A stretch of DNA of 64,000 bases from Bradyrhizobium sp. ORS 285 (GTDB lineage: Bacteria; Pseudomonadota; Alphaproteobacteria; Rhizobiales; Xanthobacteraceae): positions 5,663,001 through 5,727,000 of the forward strand of contig NZ_LT859959.1 of the NCBI RefSeq assembly GCF_900176205.1. The letters are read 5' to 3'. The number at the start of each line of letters is the position of its first letter. Position 1 is the first letter of the stretch. A program made the translations under genes and the position numbers. The notes beneath the pieces were generated by a model that saw only the letters and a program-made list of their open reading frames with translations, had not been told where the DNA came from and did no database searches. Below, piece by piece: positions 44,583 to 55,770 of this stretch.

Positions 44583-45707
44583 ATGCCCGCCCCCCGTGCT
44601 GCCCATCTTGCGCGAGCTTGCCGTCTGGCAGGTGCGCTGCTCCTGATTGCCTCATGCGCGACACCCTCGGCGGTGTCGGCCGAGGATGTGAAGCTCACGC
44701 CGGCGCAAGCGCAGAACCTCGGGATCCGCGTCACGCATCCGATTTCGAGCCGGAGCGACAAGACGCTGCCCTACCCGGCGCAGATCGTGATACCGACCCC
44801 GCAATTATGGGTCGTCAGCGCTCCAGTCTCCGGCATGGTCACCAATCTGGCGGTCGCGCGCGGCGATCGCGTCAGTGTCGGACAGCCGCTGCTGACGCTC
44901 GAGAGCCCGAGCTTCGTCTCGCTGCAGCGCGAGTATCTGCATGCTCTCGCGCAGGAGGTCCTCGCCGTTCAGCAGTTGAAGCGCAACGCTGATCTGTTCG
45001 AGGGCAAGGCAGTCCCGCAGCGTGTGCTGGAATCCAGCCAGACTGAAGCCCGCCAGGCGAGCATCGTGGTTGCCGAGCGACGGCAGATGCTCCACCTCAG
45101 CGGCTTGTCGGACGAGGCCATCGCGCGCCTGACTAACGAGGCCGCCATCAGCGCAACGCTGACCGTCAACGCGCCGCAGGCTGCGTCCGTGGTCGACATC
45201 GTGGTCTCGCCTGGCCAGCGGATGGAGCAGGCCGCGCCGCTGGTGAAGCTCGCGCGGCTGTCGCCGCTCTGGGCGGAGATCGCCATCCCCGCCACCAATA
45301 TCAGCGCGATCAAGACCGGCGCGCGCGTCGACATCGACGGCTACGCGACGCCGGGTCGGGTCATCCTGGTCTCCGAGACCACCGACGCCGCAACGCAGAC
45401 CATCCTCGTTCGCGCTGAGATTCCCAACAACGGTGAGCTGCATTCCGGCCAGACCGCCGCCGCACGGATCGGATTCATCTCGGCGGGCGAAAGTGCCTGG
45501 GAGATTCCCTATAGCGGCCTCGTCCGGCGCGGCGAGCAGGCCTCCATCTTCGTTGCCACCGAAGGCGGCTTCCGCCAGGTTGCCGTCACTCTGCTCGCGG
45601 AGGATCAGGACCACGTCGTCGTGTCCGGACCGATCACCGACAAGGACGAGGTCGCCGTCGGCGGCATCTCGGCCCTGCGCGGCATTCTCTCGCGACTGGG
45701 ACAATGA
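44583..45707 (+). CDS. Heavy-metal RND efflux periplasmic adaptor (CzcB/CusB-like)
   Basis: Predicted 374 residues with a signal peptide carrying a Cys (LLLIASCATPSAVSAED). The barrel-sandwich halves VSAPVSGMVTNLAVARGDRV and the short helical hairpin are typical of metal adaptors. It lacks the Met- or His-rich extra motifs of CusB, so the metal is not indicated. A GTG at 44550 is an alternative start. Its TGA overlaps the pump start (ATGA). Confidence 0.88.
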   Translation: MPAPRAAHLARACRLAGALLLIASCATPSAVSAEDVKLTPAQAQNLGIRVTHPISSRSDKTLPYPAQIVIPTPQLWVVSAPVSGMVTNLAVARGDRVSVGQPLLTLESPSFVSLQREYLHALAQEVLAVQQLKRNADLFEGKAVPQRVLESSQTEARQASIVVAERRQMLHLSGLSDEAIARLTNEAAISATLTVNAPQAASVVDIVVSPGQRMEQAAPLVKLARLSPLWAEIAIPATNISAIKTGARVDIDGYATPGRVILVSETTDAATQTILVRAEIPNNGELHSGQTAAARIGFISAGESAWEIPYSGLVRRGEQASIFVATEGGFRQVAVTLLAEDQDHVVVSGPITDKDEVAVGGISALRGILSRLGQ

Positions 45708-48700
45708 TGCTGCAGCGACTGGTCGCCTTCGCACTGTCGCAGCGGCTGTTCGTTATGCTGAGCGTGCTGCTGCTGCTCGGCGCGGCCGCCGTGTTCCTAC
45801 CGACCCTGCCGATCGATGCGTTTCCGGACGTCTCGCCGGTTCAGGTCAAGGTCATCATGAAGGCGCCGGGCCTCACGCCCGAGGAGGTCGAGCAGCGCAT
45901 CACCGTGCCGATCGAGCTCGAGCTGCTCGGCCTGCCCAACAAGAAGATCCTGCGCTCCACGACCAAATACGCGCTCGCCGACATCACCGTCGATTTCGAG
46001 GACGGCACCGATATCTATTGGGCGCGCAATCAGGTGTCGGAGCGGCTGTCGAACATCTCCCGTGATTTTCCCGAGGGCGTCAGCGGCGGGCTTGCGCCGA
46101 TTACGTCTCCGCTCGGCGAGATGTTCATGTTCACGATCGAGAGCCCGGAGCTGTCGCTCGCCGAGCGGCGCAGCCTGCTCGACTGGGTGATCCGCCCTGC
46201 GCTGCGCACGGTGCCTGGTGTCGCCGACGTCAACGCGCTCGGCGGTTACGTCCGCGCCTATGAGATCGTGCCGCGCAACGACGCGCTGGCGGCGCGCGGC
46301 ATCTCCTCCGAACTGTTCCGCAAGGCCATCGAGGCCAACAGCCGCAACGACGGCGCCGGCCGCGTCAACCAGGGCGAGGACAGCGCGCTGGTGCGGATCG
46401 AGGGCAGCATCCGCGGCATCGACGACATCAGAGCCATCGTCGTCGACACCCGCGACGGCGTCCCGATCCGGGTCAGCGATGTCGCCCGCGTCAAGATCGG
46501 CGCGCTCACCCGCTATGGCGCGGTGACCACCGACGGCAAGGGCGAAACGGTCGAGGGCCTCGTGCTCGGGCTGCGGGGCGCCAATGCCGGCCAGCTGGTG
46601 CGCGACGTGCGCGCGCGGCTGGAGGAGTTGAAGCCGTCCCTGCCCGCCAGCGTCAGCATCAACGTGTTCTATGACCGCAGCAGGCTGGTCAACCGCGCCG
46701 TCGGAACGGTGGTGCGGGCGCTCGGCGAGGCCACCGTGCTCGTCGTCGTGCTGCTGCTGCTCTTCCTCGGCAACTGGCGCGCTTCGCTGGTGATCGCGCT
46801 CAGCCTTCCCTTGGCGATCGTCATCGCGCTGCTGGTGATGCGCGCGGTCGGCATGTCCGCCAACCTGATGAGTCTCGGCGGCCTCGCGATCGCGATCGGC
46901 ATGCTGATCGATGCGCTCGTTGTCGTCGTCGAGAACATCGTCGGCAATCTCGGCAAACACGACCCCGGCCGAACGACGCCGCTGATCCACATCGTGTTCC
47001 GCTCGGTGTGCGAAGTGCTGCAGCCGGTCGCCTCGGGCGTGCTGATCATCATCATCGTGTTCGTGCCGCTGCTGACCTTGCAGGGCCTGGAGGGCAAGCT
47101 CTTCATCCCGGTCGCGCTCGCCATCATCTTCGCGCTGGCCGCCTCGCTGCTGCTTGCGCTGACGGTGATCCCGGTGGCGACCTCGTTCGCCCTCAAATCG
47201 GCTTCCCATGAAGATCCGCTGCTGATCCGCGCCGCCCAGCGCGTCTATACGCCTGCGCTCGCCTGGGCGCTGGACAATGAGCGCAAGGTCATCATTGCAG
47301 CCGTGCTCAGTCTGGTCGCGGCCGGCTTCGGCTACAGCCAGCTCGGCAAGACTTTCATGCCGACGATGGATGAAGGCGACATCATCGTCAGCGTGGAAAC
47401 TCTCCCTTCGGTCAATCTCGATGAATCCTTGGCTATCAACGCCCGGCTGCAGACAGCTTTGATGAAGGTGCCTGACATCGCAGGGATCATCGCGCGCACC
47501 GGCTCGGACGAACTCGGTCTCGATCCGATGGGCCTCAATCAGACCGACACGTTCCTCGTGCTCAAGCCTGCCGACCAGCGGCAGAACGACAACCGCGAAG
47601 CGCTGCTGCAAAAGCTCCGCGACGTGCTGGCCGACTTTCCCGGCATCTCGCTGAGCTTCACGCAGCCGATCGACATGCGCGTGCAGGAGATGATCAGCGG
47701 CGTGCGCGGCGACGTCGCCGTGAAGATCTTCGGCCCGGATATCGCGAAGCTCAACGAGATCGCGGCGAAGCTGTCGTCGATCCTGTCGAGCGTGGATGGC
47801 GCGGAGGACGTCTACACCACGCTGAACGAGGGCGCGCAGTACTACACCGTGACCGTCAACCGGCTGGAAGCCGGCCGTCTTGGCCTGTCGGTCGATTCGA
47901 TCGCCAACTCATTGCGGACCCAGATCGAGGGGCGCACGATCGGCACCGCGCTCGAAAACGGACGGCGGACGCCGATCCTGGTCCGCGGCAGCGAGACCAC
48001 GCGGGAAGCGCCGACGCTGCTGGCGATGCTGCCGCTGACCTTGGCGGCCGGGCAACACGTGGCCCTGTCGCAGGTCGCGCGCATTCAGCGCGTCGACGGC
48101 CCGGTCAAGATCGACCGCGAGGACGGCAACCGCATGAGTGTGGTGCGCAGCAATGTCCGCGGCCGCGACATGGTCGGCTTCGTTCAGGCCGCACAGCAGA
48201 AGGTAGCGGCCGAGCTGCCGCTTCCAGCCGGATATCGGCTGACCTGGGGCGGGCAATTCGAGAACCAGCAGCGGGCTGCCGCGCGGCTCTCCGTCGTGGT
48301 GCCCGTCGCTATCGGCCTGATCTTCGTGCTGCTGTTCACGACGTTCGGCTCGGTGCGCCAGGCCCTGCTGGTGCTGGTGAACATTCCCTTCGCGCTGATC
48401 GGCGGCGTGTTCGCGCTGGTGTCGACCGGGGAATATCTCTCCGTCCCCGCCTCCGTCGGCTTCATCGCCCTGCTCGGAATCGCCGTGCTGAACGGCGTCG
48501 TGCTGGTGTCGTATTTCAACCAGCTCCGTGCCCACGGACTGTCCGAGCAGCGCATCGTCGTCGAAGGCGCCAGGCGCCGGCTGCGCCCGGTGCTGATGAC
48601 CGCCAGCATCACCGCGCTCGGGCTGATCCCGCTGCTGTTTGCCACCGGGCCGGGATCGGAGGTGCAGCGCCCGCTGGCGATCGTCGTGATCGGCGGATTG

Positions 48701-48781
48701 TTGTCGTCGACCTTGCTGACCTTGATCCTGCTGCCGATCCTGTATCGCCGCTATGGCGCGGCGAAGAAGGAGGCGACGTGA
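45704..48781 (+). CDS. Heavy-metal RND efflux pump (CzcA/CusA family)
   Basis: Predicted 1025-residue inner-membrane proton-driven pump with 12 membrane helices and two large periplasmic loops. The TM4 signature is GLAIAIGMLIDALVVVVEN, not the DFG-x3-DG form of CzcA, so the metal (or even a non-metal substrate) cannot be named. Start and stop overlap both neighbours, so the three genes form one operon. No outer-membrane channel gene is present in it. Confidence 0.93.
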   Translation: MMLQRLVAFALSQRLFVMLSVLLLLGAAAVFLPTLPIDAFPDVSPVQVKVIMKAPGLTPEEVEQRITVPIELELLGLPNKKILRSTTKYALADITVDFEDGTDIYWARNQVSERLSNISRDFPEGVSGGLAPITSPLGEMFMFTIESPELSLAERRSLLDWVIRPALRTVPGVADVNALGGYVRAYEIVPRNDALAARGISSELFRKAIEANSRNDGAGRVNQGEDSALVRIEGSIRGIDDIRAIVVDTRDGVPIRVSDVARVKIGALTRYGAVTTDGKGETVEGLVLGLRGANAGQLVRDVRARLEELKPSLPASVSINVFYDRSRLVNRAVGTVVRALGEATVLVVVLLLLFLGNWRASLVIALSLPLAIVIALLVMRAVGMSANLMSLGGLAIAIGMLIDALVVVVENIVGNLGKHDPGRTTPLIHIVFRSVCEVLQPVASGVLIIIIVFVPLLTLQGLEGKLFIPVALAIIFALAASLLLALTVIPVATSFALKSASHEDPLLIRAAQRVYTPALAWALDNERKVIIAAVLSLVAAGFGYSQLGKTFMPTMDEGDIIVSVETLPSVNLDESLAINARLQTALMKVPDIAGIIARTGSDELGLDPMGLNQTDTFLVLKPADQRQNDNREALLQKLRDVLADFPGISLSFTQPIDMRVQEMISGVRGDVAVKIFGPDIAKLNEIAAKLSSILSSVDGAEDVYTTLNEGAQYYTVTVNRLEAGRLGLSVDSIANSLRTQIEGRTIGTALENGRRTPILVRGSETTREAPTLLAMLPLTLAAGQHVALSQVARIQRVDGPVKIDREDGNRMSVVRSNVRGRDMVGFVQAAQQKVAAELPLPAGYRLTWGGQFENQQRAAARLSVVVPVAIGLIFVLLFTTFGSVRQALLVLVNIPFALIGGVFALVSTGEYLSVPASVGFIALLGIAVLNGVVLVSYFNQLRAHGLSEQRIVVEGARRRLRPVLMTASITALGLIPLLFATGPGSEVQRPLAIVVIGGLLSSTLLTLILLPILYRRYGAAKKEAT

Positions 48782-49089
48782 CGAGCCAAGCCTTGTGCCT
48801 GACGCTGATCGCGCCGCGCGAGCTGCGCGACGAGCTGTTCGATTTCCTCAGTGAGCAGACCGATCTGGTTTCCGGCTTCACGGCCTCCGATGCAGCCGGC
48901 CACGGTGCCCGCGTCCGGCTGCGCACGACTGCGGAGCGCGTCAAAGGCCATGCCGACGAGGTCGTGGTGAGAATCGTGCTGCAGGAAGCAGACAGCGAGC
49001 GGCTGCTGGAGCGGCTCAGGAGTACGTTCGCAGGCACCCAGCTGGTCTATTGGGCGATGCCCGTGACGTCCTTCGGGGTCATCGACTGA
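48778..49089 (+). CDS. DUF3240 family protein
   Basis: Predicted 103 residues of the DUF3240 family, often found with heavy-metal RND pumps. ALCLTLIAPRELRDELFDFL begins a ferredoxin-like alpha/beta pattern related to PII-like proteins. The GTG start overlaps the pump stop (GTGA). It may sense or regulate the pump; role unproven. Confidence 0.85.
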   Translation: MTSQALCLTLIAPRELRDELFDFLSEQTDLVSGFTASDAAGHGARVRLRTTAERVKGHADEVVVRIVLQEADSERLLERLRSTFAGTQLVYWAMPVTSFGVID

Positions 49090-49191
49090 CCCCGTGCGAT
49101 CCAGCCGATTGTCTCGCCCGGTCGATTCAAGGCCTGAAAGCTTCGCCTTGAACCGACCTGTTGCAGAGAGGAATGCCGCAAGGCGCGAGCA

Positions 49192-49677
49192 TCAATGCTC
49201 GCTCTCGAGTCCGCCGACGTGCTTCTGGGTGTAGAGTTCGAGGCCGATGCGGCCGATCAGGTCGAGCTGAGTCTCGAGGAAGTCGATGTGATGCTCCTCG
49301 TCCTTCATCAGCTGCTCGAACAGGTCGCGCGACACGTAGTCCTTGACGCCGTGGCAATAGGTTGCGGCTTCCTGATAGAGCGTCCGCGCGCCGATCTCGG
49401 CCGCGAGATCGCACTCGATGATCTCCTTGACGTTCTGCCCGATGCGCAAGGGATCGAGCACCTGCATGTTCGGGAAGCCGTCGAGGAACAGGATGCGATC
49501 GGTGAACTTGTCGGCGTGCTCCATCTCCTCGATGGATTCCTTGCGCCAGACCTTGGCCATCTCCAGAAGGCCCCAGTTGTTGAGCAGGCGGTAATGCAGC
49601 CAATACTGGTTGATGGCAGTCAGCTCGCTGCGCAATCCCTTGTTGAGATATTCGATGACCTTGGGGTCGCCCTGCAT
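49192..49677 (-). CDS. bfr: Bacterioferritin
   Basis: Predicted 161-residue iron-storage subunit. The ferroxidase ligands E18, E51 and H54 and heme-binding M52 (IEEMEHAD) are at the usual numbers, and [10 protein letters not shown] carries the later pair. Twenty-four copies form a heme-containing cage that stores ferric iron. It lies 120 bases downstream of bfd on the same strand. Confidence 0.96.
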   Translation of the reverse strand: MQGDPKVIEYLNKGLRSELTAINQYWLHYRLLNNWGLLEMAKVWRKESIEEMEHADKFTDRILFLDGFPNMQVLDPLRIGQNVKEIIECDLAAEIGARTLYQEAATYCHGVKDYVSRDLFEQLMKDEEHHIDFLETQLDLIGRIGLELYTQKHVGGLESEH

Positions 49678-49797
49678 AGATAAGCTCCGAAAAAGTTAGA
49701 GGCCGCAGGCGCTCCATAACAGGTTCGAAGTTCGGAGACGACCCCCGTTCATGTGCATTTTTACGGCGAAAGGGACGAGATTGCAGGCAAAAGCACG

Positions 49798-50079
49798 TCA
49801 GCAGGCAGCCAGCGCGAACCGGCTCTGAATGTCATCCTCGGCCACCGCGGGCGCGTGGCCATGTGCATGGGCGTGCTTGCAACCCGATTGGCAGGCGCGC
49901 GCGCAAGGCCCCAGCGCTTCGTCGATGATGGTCTTGATCGTGCGCGCGCAACGGCCGCACTCCGCACTGCAACCAAGGCAGCCATAGACCTGCTTGGGGC
50001 TCCGCGGCAATTCGTCCGCGGATGTCACCACCTTGCGGATGTCGTGATCGCTGATGACGTTGCAGGAACAAACAATCAT
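49798..50079 (-). CDS. bfd: Bacterioferritin-associated ferredoxin with a His/Cys-rich tail
   Basis: Predicted 93 residues; typical Bfd is about 65-75. C4 and C6 (MIVCSC) and C41 and C44 (CGRC) match the [2Fe-2S] ligands, with extra C34 and C37. After the Fer2_BFD core there is a tail with CARACQSGCKHAHAHGHAP that could bind metal. Bfd reduces the ferric core of bacterioferritin to free iron, which fits its place just upstream of bfr. Confidence 0.92.
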   Translation of the reverse strand: MIVCSCNVISDHDIRKVVTSADELPRSPKQVYGCLGCSAECGRCARTIKTIIDEALGPCARACQSGCKHAHAHGHAPAVAEDDIQSRFALAAC

Positions 50080-50182
50080 GAGAACCGGCCACTCGTCTTT
50101 GGTCAGCTATCGATAGTCATCCGCATCTCCCCGCGCAAAGGGAAACCGGCGCTTTTGAAGCTATTCCAATCTCGTAGTTGAC

Positions 50183-50198
50183 CTAGAACGGATCTAAG
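50183..50198 (-). promoter_or_regulatory. Possible Irr-box-like palindrome upstream of bfd
   Basis: CTAGAACGGATCTAAG reads as CTTAGATCCGTTCTAG on the bfd strand, resembling the TTAGAA-N3-TTCTAA form of the iron-control (Irr) element. It is imperfect and about 105 bases from the start codon. Confidence 0.3.
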
Positions 50199-50240
50199 AA
50201 TGCGACCTTGTCGCAGATCAAACTGACCGCAACCGAGGCC

Positions 50241-50507
50241 TCAATCGCCCCCGCCACCGTCGCCTCCACCCCCGTCGCTACCGCTATCCGATCCGCCGCC
50301 GTCGACGGGATTTCCCATGACGTCCGTCGCGGTATTGCCGAACCAGCCGGAGGAGGTTCCGGACTCCCACGGCCAGGAACCGCCGGAGTCTGCCCCTGTC
50401 GTGTCGACGCCGCGCCGTCGCCGTTTCCAATCCACCACGACCAGCAGCACATAGCAGGCACCCGCGGCAAGGCAGACGGCGACCGCGATGATCAGGGCGC
50501 TGGGCAT
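50241..50507 (-). CDS. Small membrane protein with Gly/Ser/Asp-rich tail
   Basis: Predicted 88 residues: one N-terminal membrane helix (LIIAVAVCLAAGACYVLLVV), a basic stop (DWKRRRRG), then a low-complexity Gly/Ser/Asp tail. Family has no known function. Divergent from the next gene. Confidence 0.7.
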   Translation of the reverse strand: MPSALIIAVAVCLAAGACYVLLVVVDWKRRRRGVDTTGADSGGSWPWESGTSSGWFGNTATDVMGNPVDGGGSDSGSDGGGGDGGGGD

Positions 50508-50673
50508 TCATGCTCTCGATTGCTGCATTTTGTGCGTCGCAGCATTGAACGCATCCTCCGGATGGGTCGTCCAATGGGGCGAGCCCGTTCATTGATCATT
50601 CAAGCGGGATATGGGAACGTGTGGCTTGGCCTGATGCGCCATCTGCCGACCTGGAGTGAGAGAGGTTAAGGTC

Positions 50674-51012
50674 ATGAAGAAGACTCTTGCGGTCCTGGCC
50701 GCCGTCGCGACCCTGTCGAGCGCCGCGCTGGCTCCTGCCCCGGCCGAAGCGCGCAACGGGCGCGTTGCTGCGGGCGTCGCGGCTGGGCTGATCGGCGGCG
50801 CGCTCATTGGTGGCGCCATCGCCGCCGGCAGCAATCCCTATTATTACGGTCCCGGATACTCCTACTCGCCGGGTTATTCCTACGGACCGGGCTACTCGTA
50901 CTATGGCGGCCCGGCCTACGTGTCCGACCCCGGCTATGCCTGCTACTGGCAGCGCCAGCGCTTCTGGGACGGCTATGGCTGGCGGATCCGCCGCGTGCGC
51001 GTGTGCGAGTGA
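50674..51012 (+). CDS. Small secreted Tyr/Gly-rich protein, paralogue 1
   Basis: Predicted 112 residues. A signal peptide (MKKTLAVLAAVATLSSAALA) is followed by GVAAGLIGGALIGGAI, a glycine-zipper-like hydrophobic stretch, then YSYSPGYSYGPGYSYYGG repeats and a C-terminal RFWDGYGWRIRRVRVC. The paralogue at 51227 shares the first and last parts. Function unknown; a glycine zipper suggests membrane association. Confidence 0.82.
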   Translation: MKKTLAVLAAVATLSSAALAPAPAEARNGRVAAGVAAGLIGGALIGGAIAAGSNPYYYGPGYSYSPGYSYGPGYSYYGGPAYVSDPGYACYWQRQRFWDGYGWRIRRVRVCE

Positions 51013-51226
51013 GCGTTCACCTTCATTAATTCCATGACCTTGCACCGGAATTTCGAATGCTCCTGGCCGGCATGGCCAGAAAAAACCGTTTTTCGGTCGC
51101 ATCAGGTCAGAGAGAGTTTACGGAGGGTTGACGGATTATCGTGTTTTCTCACGATGCTGACCGCCCTTCGCGCGTGAATCACCAACCCGGCGCCTCCAGG
51201 GGCGCTCCTCCAGGAGATCTCGGAAG

Positions 51227-51508
51227 ATGAAGAAGATCCTGACCGCCGTGCTTGCGGTTGCGACAATCGCCGGTTCGCTGAGCGTGACTGCACCGGCTGC
51301 CAAGGCTGGCGACGTCGGTGCCGGCGTGGCCGCGGGCCTGATCGGCGGCGCCCTGATCGGCGGCGCGATCGCCTCCAGCCGTCCGGCCTATGGCGGCCCG
51401 GTCTATGTCGAAGCCCCCCCGCCGGCCCCGCCGCCGTGCGTGTGGCGCCGTGAGCGCTATTGGGACGGCTATGGCTGGGTGTCCCGCCCGGTTCGCGTCT
51501 GCTACTGA
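51227..51508 (+). CDS. Small secreted Gly-zipper protein, paralogue 2
   Basis: Predicted 93 residues: signal peptide ending near APAAKA, then GVAAGLIGGALIGGAIAS, a Pro-rich stretch, and RYWDGYGWVSRPVRVCY. It lines up with the product of 50674-51012 but lacks the Tyr repeats. A hairpin terminator follows. Confidence 0.82.
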   Translation: MKKILTAVLAVATIAGSLSVTAPAAKAGDVGAGVAAGLIGGALIGGAIASSRPAYGGPVYVEAPPPAPPPCVWRRERYWDGYGWVSRPVRVCY

Positions 51509-51536
51509 TCGAAACCACGCATTTCGATGCGGCACG

Positions 51537-51562
51537 AGCCCGGCCCTGCGGCCGGGCTTTTT
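51537..51562 (+). terminator. Rho-independent terminator
   Basis: GCCCGGCC-CTGC-GGCCGGGC followed by TTTTT. It ends the small secreted gene at 51508. Confidence 0.85.
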
Positions 51563-51593
51563 GCTGTCTGGCTCCCGGGCCTACCCGACCCCG

Positions 51594-52829
51594 TCAGCGC
51601 GTGGCGTTGATCGCCTGGAGCACCGATTCGCTCGGCCAGCAATCCACCTTCAGGCCGGCCCGTTTCTGGAACGTGCCGAGCGCAGCACGGGTCTGCATGC
51701 CCGCCTTGCCGTCCAGCTTGTCCCCATAGAGCCCGAGACGCGTGAGCCCCTTCTGCATCGCTTCGACGTCCTTGCTCCGCAATTGCTTGGACGCCGACCA
51801 CGGCGTCGCGAATCCGGCAGGACTGGTCATGCGGTCAGCGAGATGGCCGACGAACAGAACGTAGAGGTCGGAGAAATTGTATTCCTTGATGACGAAGTAG
51901 TTCGCTGTCGTCAGGAAGGCCGGACCGTAGATGCCCTCGGGCTGCAGCAGGGAGGCCGGCTGCTGCTGCTCCGCGGCGTTCAACCGCTGGCCCCGTACCG
52001 GCACGAAGCCCGCCCGCAGCCATTCCGCGATCGGCTTCTTCACCTCCGGCACGCCCATCGTGCAATCGACATTAGCCGGCGGCTTGACCTCATAGGCCCA
52101 GCGCACGCCGCTCTGCCAACCCTTGTTGGCGAGCTGTTTGGCCGCCGAGCCCAGCGCATCCGGCACCGAGTGCCAGAGATCGACCTTGCCGTCGCCGTCG
52201 AGATCGACGCCGTGCTTGTAGTACTCCGACGGCAGGAACTGCGTCAGGCCGACGGCGCCGCCCCAAGACGCCCTGAGATCGCGGCGCGTCACCACGCCGT
52301 CGCTCAGCATCTTCAGCGCCATGATGAACTCGGTGCGGTACTGGTCCTTGCGCCGGCCGACATAAGCCTGGGTCGCCAGCACACGTAGCGCATCATAGGG
52401 CAGCGCATAGCGGCCGAAATCGGTCTCGCGGCCCCAGATCGCGAGCACGATCGGCCCGGGCACGCCAAAGCGGCGCTCGATCTCGGCCAGCGCCGGACGG
52501 TATTGCTGGATCAGCGTCTGGCCATGCGCGGCCAGTCGCGCAATCGAAGCTTCCTTGATGTAATCGGCCGGCACCTGCACGAACTCGGCCTGCGCCGGCG
52601 CACCGGTCGCGGGACGGCCGGGCAGCAGCAGATCGGGCAGCTTGTAGTCCGGTTCGAGGCCGCGGGTCTCGGCATCGAATGCCGCCCGCGACACGCCCTG
52701 CTCCTTAGCTTCCGGCCAGAGCGAGGCGACGAACTGCGTAAAGGCGGAGTCGGCGGCACGCGCTGAGCCGGGACCGCATAGAACGACCAGGAGGCAAGCC
52801 AGAAGACAACGACGGACCAGGAGCGGCAC
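51594..52829 (-). CDS. Lytic murein transglycosylase, MltB family
   Basis: Predicted 411 residues: signal peptide, an SLT_2 domain with the catalytic Glu in LAIWGRETDFGRY and GGAVGLTQFLPSEYYKHGVD, and a C-terminal PG-binding domain (about the last 60 residues). It cleaves peptidoglycan to 1,6-anhydro products. The GTG at 52829 gives the cleanest signal peptide and lies just after the stop of the coiled-coil gene; an ATG at 52865 would add 12 residues and overlap it. Confidence 0.9.
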   Translation of the reverse strand: MPLLVRRCLLACLLVVLCGPGSARAADSAFTQFVASLWPEAKEQGVSRAAFDAETRGLEPDYKLPDLLLPGRPATGAPAQAEFVQVPADYIKEASIARLAAHGQTLIQQYRPALAEIERRFGVPGPIVLAIWGRETDFGRYALPYDALRVLATQAYVGRRKDQYRTEFIMALKMLSDGVVTRRDLRASWGGAVGLTQFLPSEYYKHGVDLDGDGKVDLWHSVPDALGSAAKQLANKGWQSGVRWAYEVKPPANVDCTMGVPEVKKPIAEWLRAGFVPVRGQRLNAAEQQQPASLLQPEGIYGPAFLTTANYFVIKEYNFSDLYVLFVGHLADRMTSPAGFATPWSASKQLRSKDVEAMQKGLTRLGLYGDKLDGKAGMQTRAALGTFQKRAGLKVDCWPSESVLQAINATR

Positions 52830-52833
52830 CGTG

Positions 52834-53034
52834 TCAGGCGTCCTGAAGCCCAAGTCGCCGTTCAATATGCTCGATCCTCAGATCCATCCGGTCCAGCCGA
52901 TTGGACATGCTGGCATATTGGTTTTCGAGGTTCCCGATCCGCTGCTTCAGTTCGCGGATATCCTCGCGCACATGGTCGAGAGCGCCGCGAATGTGGCGCA
53001 GATGCTCCAGCACGAGGTTCTCGACATCGGTCAT
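52834..53034 (-). CDS. Small coiled-coil protein (SlyX-like size)
   Basis: Predicted 66 residues, nearly all one amphipathic helix: ENLVLEHLRHIRGALDHVRE and ENQYASMSNRLDRMDLRIEH with heptad spacing. Similar in size to SlyX but not clearly homologous. Probably co-transcribed with the transglycosylase, which starts four bases after its stop. Function unknown. Confidence 0.7.
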   Translation of the reverse strand: MTDVENLVLEHLRHIRGALDHVREDIRELKQRIGNLENQYASMSNRLDRMDLRIEHIERRLGLQDA

Positions 53035-53092
53035 ACCCGATCATACCACAAGGCAGCGAGCCTGTGAACGCCGCCTTGGCTGTGCCCGGCGA

Positions 53093-53674
53093 TCAATGCC
53101 CCGCCGCCTGCTTCGCCTCCTCGATCGCGGCGTTCGACAGCTTGTCGACCACGGCGATGCCGATCGCCGAGAGGATGAACACCGTGTGGATGATGGTCTG
53201 CCACATCACGCCGGTCTCGGTGTAGGTCGACTTGCCCGACGACAGCGCGCCGGCTTCGATGAAGGTGCGCAACAGATGGATCGAGGAGATGCCGATGATC
53301 GCCATCGCGAGCTTGATCTTCAGCACGCTGGCATTGACGTGGCTGAGCCATTCCGGCTCGTCCGGATGCCCCTGCAGATTGAGCCGCGACACGAAGGTCT
53401 CGTAGCCGCCGACGATCACCATCACCAGCAGGTTCGAGATCATCACGACGTCGATCAGGCCGAGCACCGCGAGCATGATCTGCTGCTCGGAGAAGTCGAA
53501 GGCATGCGCGAACAGGTGCCAGAGCTCCTTGAGGAAGAGCACGACGTAGACGCCCTGCGCGATGATCAGTCCGACATAAAGCGGTAATTGCAGCCAGCGC
53601 GAGCCGAAGATCAGCATGGGAATGGGGCGCAGCGCACCGCCCTTCGAGGACAGGGTCGCGTCGGAAGAAGACAT
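53093..53674 (-). CDS. UPF0114 (YqhA-type) membrane protein
   Basis: Predicted 193 residues with four membrane helices. [40 protein letters not shown] and [17 protein letters not shown] are typical of UPF0114. Function unknown. Single gene between the coiled-coil gene and ettA. Confidence 0.9.
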   Translation of the reverse strand: MSSSDATLSSKGGALRPIPMLIFGSRWLQLPLYVGLIIAQGVYVVLFLKELWHLFAHAFDFSEQQIMLAVLGLIDVVMISNLLVMVIVGGYETFVSRLNLQGHPDEPEWLSHVNASVLKIKLAMAIIGISSIHLLRTFIEAGALSSGKSTYTETGVMWQTIIHTVFILSAIGIAVVDKLSNAAIEEAKQAAGH

Positions 53675-53815
53675 GATGTGGAATCTCGCGGCTGGGATGG
53701 GATTGCGGAACGTCTATCTACGCAATCGCACAGCGCGCGGAAGCGACAACGGGTCGCAGCAAGGGCGCGACGCTTTGTCCCGGAGCAGAGACAGCGTCGC
53801 GCCTCGCGATGGAGG

Positions 53816-55465
<1,650 letters not shown>

Positions 55466-55770
55466 CGCGTGTCCCTCGAAACCTGCCGGAATTTTAAGGA
55501 AAATGGTTGCCGCTGATGTAACCGCGCGGTCCCCAAAGGGCAACCGGCGAGCCTCTTCAGCGCGGAACAATTGACGGGACAATCCCGGGTCGTATCCGCC
55601 CGGCGCAGACCTGCCGCTCACGGACGACTACGGTTTCGTCACCATGTGTGCGGTCGATCACGACAATTGCAACCATCTTTTAATTAATTCGGCGGGACAC
55701 TCGGTCTCGGCCCGCAAGAACCGCGCGCCCAAGCGGCACAAGCCCGAGACGACAACAGCGAGAGCCCGTC
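55466..55770. other. Intergenic region without visible gene
   Basis: Divergent gap between ettA and the small protein at 55771, with an AT-richer stretch near 55660-55700 (TTTTAATTAATTC). Probably holds the promoters of both genes; no clear pair was fixed. Confidence 0.5.

Noticed and set aside
49678..49797. Search for an iron-control box directly upstream of bfr
   Set aside because: No convincing palindrome was found in this gap; only the imperfect site upstream of bfd was kept, at low confidence.
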